Of a stretch of 7,956 nucleotides of DNA, positions 4,700 through 7,956 are shown piece after piece (position 1 is the stretch's first letter; every line of letters starts with the position of its first letter). Below the pieces are notes generated by a model. That model worked only from the letters and a program-made list of their open reading frames with translations, was not told where the DNA came from and did not search any database. The stretch lies in contig NZ_JNYQ01000037.1 of the NCBI RefSeq assembly GCF_000717245.1, forward strand, positions 1 through 7,956, given 5' to 3'. Origin of the DNA: Kitasatospora papulosa. GTDB lineage: Bacteria; Actinomycetota; Actinomycetes; Streptomycetales; Streptomycetaceae. Position numbers and translations under genes: made by a program.

Positions 4700-5481
4700 G
4701 CTGCCACCTTCTGCTCTGCGGCTTTCTGTTTCAGGAATCCAAGAGCTTTTACTGCTTCGGCCTGTGTCAGTTCTGACGATGCACGAATGTCGCGGCGAAA
4801 TATCTGGGAACAGAGCGGCAATAAGTCGTCATCCCATGTTTTATCCAGGGCGATCAGCAGAGTGTTAATCTCCTGCATGGTTTCATCGTTAACCGGAGTG
4901 ATGTCGCGTTCCGGCTGACGTTCTGCAGTGTATGCAGTATTTTCGACAATGCGCTCGGCTTCATCCTTGTCATAGATACCAGCAAATCCGAAGGCCAGAC
5001 GGGCACACTGAATCATGGCTTTATGACGTAACATCCGTTTGGGATGCGACTGCCACGGCCCCGTGATTTCTCTGCCTTCGCGAGTTTTGAATGGTTCGCG
5101 GCGGCATTCATCCATCCATTCGGTAACGCAGATCGGATGATTACGGTCCTTGCGGTAAATCCGGCATGTACAGGATTCATTGTCCTGCTCAAAGTCCATG
5201 CCATCAAACTGCTGGTTTTCATTGATGATGCGGGACCAGCCATCAACGCCCACCACCGGAACGATGCCATTCTGCTTATCAGGAAAGGCGTAAATTTCTT
5301 TCGTCCACGGATTAAGGCCGTACTGGTTGGCAACGATCAGTAATGCGATGAACTGCGCATCGCTGGCATCACCTTTAAATGCCGTCTGGCGAAGAGTGGT
5401 GATCAGTTCCTGTGGGTCGACAGAATCCATGCCGACACGTTCAGCCAGCTTCCCAGCCAGCGTTGCGAGTGCAGTACTCAT
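4696..5481 (-). CDS. bet: Bet (Red beta), single-strand annealing protein
   Basis: A 261-aa protein, full length for lambda Bet (RecT/Bet family). It binds the 3' overhang made by Exo and anneals it to complementary DNA, giving strand annealing or strand invasion at replication forks. The N-terminal about 180 residues form the annealing core ([20 protein letters not shown], then [20 protein letters not shown] near 145-170). The C-terminal helical domain (from about 190, [19 protein letters not shown] onward) contacts Exo and host SSB. The ATG at 5481 has GAGGT about 9 nt upstream and follows gam by 5 nt. Its stop overlaps the exo start, ensuring balanced synthesis. The sequence appears intact. 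Confidence 0.98.
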
Positions 5482-5486
5482 TCGTT

Positions 5487-5903
5487 TTATACCTCTGAAT
5501 CAATATCAACCTGGTGGTGAGCAATGGTTTCAACCATGTACCGGATGTGTTCTGCCATGCGCTCCTGAAACTCAACATCGTCATCAAACGCACGGGTAAT
5601 GGATTTTTTGCTGGCCCCGTGGCGTTGCAAATGATCGATGCATAGCGATTCAAACAGGTGCTGGGGCAGGCCTTTTTCCATGTCGTCTGCCAGTTCTGCC
5701 TCTTTCTCTTCACGGGCGAGCTGCTGGTAGTGACGCGCCCAGCTCTGAGCCTCAAGACGATCCTGAATGTAATAAGCGTTCATGGCTGAACTCCTGAAAT
5801 AGCTGTGAAAATATCGCCCGCGAAATGCCGGGCTGATTAGGAAAACAGGAAAGGGGGTTAGTGAATGCTTTTGCTTGATCTCAGTTTCAGTATTAATATC
5901 CAT
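5487..5903 (-). CDS. gam: Gam, RecBCD nuclease inhibitor
   Basis: A 138-aa frame matching lambda Gam. The protein forms a helical dimer that mimics DNA and blocks RecBCD, protecting linear and rolling-circle phage DNA; it also allows concatemer packaging. Two starts exist. The ATG at 5903 gives 138 aa but has no clear Shine-Dalgarno site. Met41 ([18 protein letters not shown] 5783-5781) has AGGAG with 7-nt spacing and gives the known 98-aa active form. The long acidic helix is visible ([17 protein letters not shown]). The gene overlaps kil by 46 nt at its 5' end and is followed by bet after 5 nt. Translation from the internal start is probably dominant. Confidence 0.97.
5781..5795 (-). promoter_or_regulatory. 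Internal ribosome binding site and start of short Gam
   Basis: AGGAG (5795-5791) lies 7 nt before the ATG at 5783-5781, far stronger than anything before the upstream ATG at 5903. It decides for the 98-aa Gam starting MNAYYIQD. Confidence 0.75.
5808..5833 (-). terminator. Possible tL2-series terminator inside gam
   Basis: GCCCG (5833-5829, minus strand) can pair with CGGGC (5820-5816) around an 8-nt loop, followed by GATATTTTC. Stem and U-tract are modest. It sits near where I recall one of the lambda tL2 terminators, in the leader of the short Gam form. Confidence 0.45.
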
Positions 5904-6001
5904 TTTTTATAAGCGTCGACGGCTTCACGAAACATCTTTTCATCGCCAATAAAAGTGGCGATAGTGAATTTAGTCTGGATAGCCATAAGTGTTTGATCCA
6001 T
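5858..6001 (-). CDS. kil: Kil, host cell-division inhibitor
   Basis: A 47-aa protein starting [13 protein letters not shown], identical in length to lambda Kil. Kil blocks FtsZ ring formation (ZipA-dependent) and makes E. coli filament after pL derepression. It is a basic, probably helical peptide ([21 protein letters not shown]). AGGAG (6015-6011) sits 9 nt before the ATG. The first 32 nt overlap the end of cIII and the last 46 nt overlap the start of long gam, each in another frame. The same frame is open further upstream to 6127, but that part is antisense-free overlap with cIII and is not needed. Confidence 0.92.
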
Positions 6002-6134
6002 TCTTTGGGACTCCTGGCTGATTAAGTATGTCGATAAGGCGTTTCCATCCGTCACGTAATTTACGGGTGATTCGTTCAAGTAAAGATTCGGAAGGGCAGC
6101 CAGCAACAGGCCACCCTGCAATGGCATATTGCAT
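5970..6134 (-). CDS. cIII: CIII, inhibitor of FtsH that stabilises CII
   Basis: A 54-aa protein, MQYAIAGWPVAGCPSES at the start and GSNTYGYPD at the end, matching lambda CIII. It binds and competitively inhibits the membrane protease FtsH (HflB), so CII survives and drives pRE, pI and paQ: the lysogenic choice. Residues about 16-40 (ESLLERITRKLRDGWKRLID) form the amphipathic helix needed for activity. AAGGAG lies 7 nt before the ATG; in lambda, start-site accessibility is controlled by alternative mRNA folding and RNase III. The gene is whole, so CII would be stabilised even though the CII target pI leads into a broken int. Confidence 0.95.
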   Translation of the reverse strand: MQYAIAGWPVAGCPSESLLERITRKLRDGWKRLIDILNQPGVPKNGSNTYGYPD

Positions 6135-6160
6135 GGTGTGCTCCTTATTTATACATAACG

Positions 6161-6183
6161 AAAAACGCCTCGAGTGAAGCGTT
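6161..6183 (-). terminator. Intrinsic terminator between ea10 and cIII (tL2 series)
   Basis: AACGCTT (6183-6177, minus strand) pairs with AGGCGTT (6170-6164), one G-U pair, around a 6-nt loop. Five consecutive T residues end the structure. It contains a CTCGAG XhoI site, which is unique in lambda as I recall. A second short hairpin, TGCGGT/ACCGCA (6191-6205), precedes it in the message. Confidence 0.7.
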
Positions 6184-6206
6184 ATTGGTATGCGGTAAAA
6201 CCGCAC

Positions 6207-6575
6207 TCAGGCGGCCTTGATAGTCATATCATCTGAATCAAATATTCCTGATGTATCGATATCGGTAATTCTTATTCCTTCGCTACCATCCATTGGAGGC
6301 CATCCTTCCTGACCATTTCCATCATTCCAGTCGAACTCACACACAACACCATATGCATTTAAGTCGCTTGAAATTGCTATAAGCAGAGCATGTTGCGCCA
6401 GCATGATTAATACAGCATTTAATACAGAGCCGTGTTTATTGAGTCGGTATTCAGAGTCTGACCAGAAATTATTAATCTGGTGAAGTTTTTCCTCTGTCAT
6501 TACGTCATGGTCGATTTCAATTTCTATTGATGCTTTCCAGTCGTAATCAATGATGTATTTTTTGATGTTTGACAT
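6207..6575 (-). CDS. ea10: Ea10, early protein of uncertain function
   Basis: A 122-aa protein starting MSNIKKYIIDYDWKASIE, full length for lambda Ea10. Databases sometimes label it Ssb or single-strand binding protein, but I see no OB-fold signature and would not rely on that. It is acidic with a long central hydrophobic helix (SVLNAVLIMLAQHALLIAI, residues about 50-68) and an Asp/Gly-rich C-terminal part (EFDWNDGNGQEGWPPMDGSEG). GAGGA lies about 10 nt before the ATG at 6575. A terminator sits just upstream (6595-6621) and another downstream, so expression should depend on N. No damage is seen. Confidence 0.9.
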   Translation of the reverse strand: MSNIKKYIIDYDWKASIEIEIDHDVMTEEKLHQINNFWSDSEYRLNKHGSVLNAVLIMLAQHALLIAISSDLNAYGVVCEFDWNDGNGQEGWPPMDGSEGIRITDIDTSGIFDSDDMTIKAA

Positions 6576-6587
6576 CTGTTCATATCC

Positions 6588-6677
6588 TCACAGATAAAAA
6601 ATCGCCCTCACACTGGAGGGCAAAGAAGATTTCCAATAATCAGAACAAGTCGGCTCCTGTTTAGTTACGAGCGACAT
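6588..6677 (-). CDS. Candidate 29-aa leader peptide upstream of ea10
   Basis: A small frame MSLVTKQEPTCSDYWKS ending VRAIFYL, TGA at 6590-6588, 12 nt before the ea10 ATG. GGAG lies before the ATG but with only 2 nt spacing, which is poor. The frame spans the terminator hairpin at 6604-6621, so ribosomes on it would disrupt the hairpin. There is no homology I recognise. This could be chance. Confidence 0.25.
   Translation of the reverse strand: MSLVTKQEPTCSDYWKSSLPSSVRAIFYL
6593..6621 (-). terminator. Intrinsic terminator upstream of ea10 (tL2 series)
   Basis: A perfect 6-bp GC-rich stem, GCCCTC (6621-6616) with GAGGGC (6609-6604), with 6-nt loop, is followed by GATTTTTTATC. It is a clear intrinsic terminator on the pL transcript between ral and ea10, at the place I remember for a lambda tL2 site. 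Confidence 0.8.
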
Positions 6678-6683
6678 TGCTCC

Positions 6684-6711
6684 GTGTATTCACTCGTTGG
6701 AATGAATACAC
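6684..6711. repeat. 9-bp perfect inverted repeat upstream of ea10
   Basis: GTGTATTCA (6684-6692) and TGAATACAC (6703-6711) are perfect inverted copies separated by 10 bp. There is no U-tract on either side, so it is not a terminator. It could be an mRNA stem in the ral-ea10 spacer or a binding site for a dimeric protein. It ends a few bases before the 29-aa candidate ORF. Confidence 0.6.
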
Positions 6712-6757
6712 AGTGCAGTGTTTATTCTGTTATTTATGCCAAAAATAAAGGCCACTA

Positions 6758-6958
6758 TCAGGCAGCTTTGTTGTTCTGTTTACCAAGTTCTCTGGCAATC
6801 ATTGCCGTCGTTCGTATTGCCCATTTATCGACATATTTCCCATCTTCCATTACAGGAAACATTTCTTCAGGCTTAACCATGCATTCCGATTGCAGCTTGC
6901 ATCCATTGCATCGCTTGAATTGTCCACACCATTGATTTTTATCAATAGTCGTAGTCAT
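6758..6958 (-). CDS. ral: Ral, restriction alleviation protein
   Basis: A 66-aa protein starting MTTTIDKNQWCGQFKRC, matching lambda Ral. It relieves type I restriction by EcoKI-family enzymes and raises methylation of unmodified sites, protecting superinfecting and replicating phage DNA. Four cysteines in an N-terminal cluster (WCGQF, RCNGCK, SECMV) look like a small metal-binding knuckle; that is my inference. The rest is helical (DKWAIRTTAMIARELGKQ). AGGA lies 8 nt before the ATG. The first 17 nt overlap the 3' end of orf28 in another frame. Full length and apparently functional. Confidence 0.95.
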   Translation of the reverse strand: MTTTIDKNQWCGQFKRCNGCKLQSECMVKPEEMFPVMEDGKYVDKWAIRTTAMIARELGKQNNKAA

Positions 6959-7028
6959 ACGGATAGTCCTGGTATTGTTCCATCACATCCTGAGGATGCT
7001 CTTCGAACTCTTCAAATTCTTCTTCCAT
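6942..7028 (-). CDS. git: Orf28/Git, very acidic 28-aa peptide
   Basis: The sequence MEEEFEEFEEHPQDV followed by MEQYQDYPYDYDY, TGA at 6944-6942. AAGGTG lies about 6 nt before the ATG (7028), a good site. Twelve of 28 residues are Asp or Glu, there is no Lys or Arg, and the C-terminus is Tyr-rich. It corresponds to lambda orf28, named git in work on toxicity of pL operon products. The composition suggests a DNA-mimic or a binder of a basic protein surface, which is inference only. It overlaps the ral start by 17 nt. Confidence 0.75.
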   Translation of the reverse strand: MEEEFEEFEEHPQDVMEQYQDYPYDYDY

Positions 7029-7152
7029 ATATCACCTTAAATAGTGGATTGCGGTAGTAAAGATTGTGCCTGTCTTTTAACCACATCAGGCTCGGTGGTT
7101 CTCGTGTACCCCTACAGCGAGAAATCGGATAAACTATTACAACCCCTACAGT

Positions 7153-7707
7153 TTGATGAGTATAGAAATGGATCCACTCGTTATTCTCGGACGAGTGTTC
7201 AGTAATGAACCTCTGGAGAGAACCATGTATATGATCGTTATCTGGGTTGGACTTCTGCTTTTAAGCCCAGATAACTGGCCTGAATATGTTAATGAGAGAA
7301 TCGGTATTCCTCATGTGTGGCATGTTTTCGTCTTTGCTCTTGCATTTTCGCTAGCAATTAATGTGCATCGATTATCAGCTATTGCCAGCGCCAGATATAA
7401 GCGATTTAAGCTAAGAAAACGCATTAAGATGCAAAACGATAAAGTGCGATCAGTAATTCAAAACCTTACAGAAGAGCAATCTATGGTTTTGTGCGCAGCC
7501 CTTAATGAAGGCAGGAAGTATGTGGTTACATCAAAACAATTCCCATACATTAGTGAGTTGATTGAGCTTGGTGTGTTGAACAAAACTTTTTCCCGATGGA
7601 ATGGAAAGCATATATTATTCCCTATTGAGGATATTTACTGGACTGAATTAGTTGCCAGCTATGATCCATATAATATTGAGATAAAGCCAAGGCCAATATC
7701 TAAGTAA
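7153..7707 (+). CDS. sieB: SieB, superinfection exclusion membrane protein (with internal Esc-type start)
   Basis: The only plus-strand gene in the window, opposite in direction to the pL message. The longest frame is 184 aa from TTG 7153; ATG codons also occur at 7156 and 7168, none with a good ribosome site. An internal ATG at 7225 (MYMIVIWVGLLLL) has GGAG 6 nt upstream and would give 160 aa. Two membrane spans are visible: residues about 27-38 (MIVIWVGLLLL) and about 54-71 (HVFVFALAFSLAINVH), then a basic stretch (YKRFKLRKRIKMQNDK) and a cytoplasmic C-terminal domain. SieB of lambda and P22 aborts development of certain other phages; a shorter in-frame product, Esc, counteracts it. The strong internal site fits such a long/short pair. 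The stop (7705-7707) abuts the N stop on the opposite strand. Confidence 0.92.
   Translation: MMSIEMDPLVILGRVFSNEPLERTMYMIVIWVGLLLLSPDNWPEYVNERIGIPHVWHVFVFALAFSLAINVHRLSAIASARYKRFKLRKRIKMQNDKVRSVIQNLTEEQSMVLCAALNEGRKYVVTSKQFPYISELIELGVLNKTFSRWNGKHILFPIEDIYWTELVASYDPYNIEIKPRPISK
7215..7227 (+). promoter_or_regulatory. Strong internal ribosome binding site in sieB
   Basis: GGAG (7215-7218) followed after 6 nt by ATG (7225-7227), in frame with sieB codon 25. This is the best translation start in the gene and may define SieB itself or the short Esc form. Confidence 0.6.
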
Positions 7708-7956
7708 CTAGATAAGAGGAATCGATTTTCCCTTAATTTTCTGGCGTCCACTGCATGTTATGCCGCGTTCGCCAGGCTTGCTGTACCATGTGCGCTGATT
7801 CTTGCGCTCAATACGTTGCAGGTTGCTTTCAATCTGTTTGTGGTATTCAGCCAGCACTGTAAGGTCTATCGGATTTAGTGCGCTTTCTACTCGTGATTTC
7901 GGTTTGCGATTCAGCGAGAGAATAGGGCGGTTAACTGGTTTTGCGCTTACCCCAAC
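7708..7956 (-). CDS. N: N antitermination protein, C-terminal 82 residues (5' end beyond window)
   Basis: The frame from the window edge reads VGVSAKPVNRPILSLNRK to GKSIPLI, TAG at 7710-7708. It matches residues 26-107 of the 107-aa lambda N; the arginine-rich boxB-binding segment (residues 1-22) and the start lie outside. What is visible is the disordered NusA-binding region and the C-terminal part (EYHKQIESNLQRIERKNQRTW onward) that contacts RNA polymerase. N converts RNA polymerase at nutL and nutR into a terminator-resistant complex, and every downstream gene here depends on it to pass the hairpins listed. The stop directly adjoins the sieB stop on the other strand. Confidence 0.96.
   Translation of the reverse strand, partial: VGVSAKPVNRPILSLNRKPKSRVESALNPIDLTVLAEYHKQIESNLQRIERKNQRTWYSKPGERGITCSGRQKIKGKSIPLI

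Noticed and set aside
5013..5343. Long frames on both strands inside bet (5013-5333 minus, 5044-5343 plus)
   Set aside because: Shadows of the bet coding sequence, which is full length and recognisable.
5858..6127. 89-aa extension of kil upstream to 6127
   Set aside because: The extension overlaps almost all of cIII; the kil ATG at 6001 has a proper Shine-Dalgarno site and gives the known 47-aa product.
7012..7086. 24-aa minus-strand frame MWLKDRHNLYYRNP upstream of orf28
   Set aside because: Only a weak GAG before the ATG, and it ends inside orf28 in another frame. Possible, but I cannot support it.
7108..7151. Direct repeat ACCCCTACAG at 7108-7117 and 7142-7151 before sieB
   Set aside because: Only two 10-bp copies 34 bp apart. 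Could be an operator pair or chance; no promoter hexamers align convincingly with it.
7137..7166. Possible sieB promoter TTACAA-N18-TATAGA
   Set aside because: Only 3 of 6 and 4 of 6 consensus matches with long spacing; too weak to annotate.
1..7956. CRISPR arrays, tRNA genes, insertion sequences
   Set aside because: No regularly spaced repeats, no tRNA-like cloverleaf, and no transposase or terminal inverted repeats were seen on either strand.

Overview
The window is the left early (pL) operon side of a temperate Escherichia coli siphophage. From memory it is phage lambda itself or a very close derivative: Exo, Bet, Gam, Kil, CIII, Ral, N, the exo-xis region proteins and the attP core all read as the lambda versions. 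No database search was run. Apart from sieB, every gene lies on the minus strand, in order from the right edge: N (5' end outside the window), orf28, ral, ea10, cIII, kil, gam, bet, exo, orf60a, orf63, several tiny ORFs, orf73, ea22, ea8.5, orf55, and a rearranged xis/int. Left of int are an apparently complete attP, the tI terminator and sib hairpin that end int transcription, and about 340 bp of gene-poor b-region DNA.

Regions. 1-405: b-region, no convincing gene. 406-524: sib RNase III hairpin and tI terminator. 535-770: attP with core 671-685 and both arms. 759-1770: damaged xis/int. 1757-1796: CII-activated promoter pI. 1810-3867: accessory exo-xis region of small overlapping genes. 4019-5903: Red recombination genes exo and bet, plus the RecBCD inhibitor gam. 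5858-6134: kil and cIII. 6207-7028: ea10, ral and orf28. 7153-7707 (+): sieB. 7708-7956: 3' part of N.

Main oddity. The integration module is broken in ways standard lambda is not. Xis residues 1-52 are joined in frame to Int from Arg67, which removes the Xis tail, the Int start codon and the Int arm-binding domain. A second deletion of 17 bp at 882/883 frameshifts Int just before catalytic Arg311, so His333 and the nucleophile Tyr342 are out of frame. Ea8.5 has lost seven residues near its N-terminus, and the b-region appears to have lost roughly 90 bp near 342. attP, sib, tI and the pI/CII site remain, so the phage keeps the sites but not the enzyme for site-specific integration.

Second point. 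Between exo and ea22 the start and stop codons form a chain of ATGA/GTGA overlaps. The chain picks out three tiny ORFs: a 27-aa membrane peptide, a 71-aa frame split by a seven-A run, and a 31-aa peptide. These fit the operon layout better than the historical orf61.

How the genes work together. N antiterminates the pL transcript through a series of hairpin terminators visible between and inside genes. CIII shields CII from FtsH, and CII would turn on pI. Gam, Bet and Exo protect and recombine phage DNA. Ral counters EcoKI restriction, Kil and orf28 act on the host, and SieB excludes other phages.
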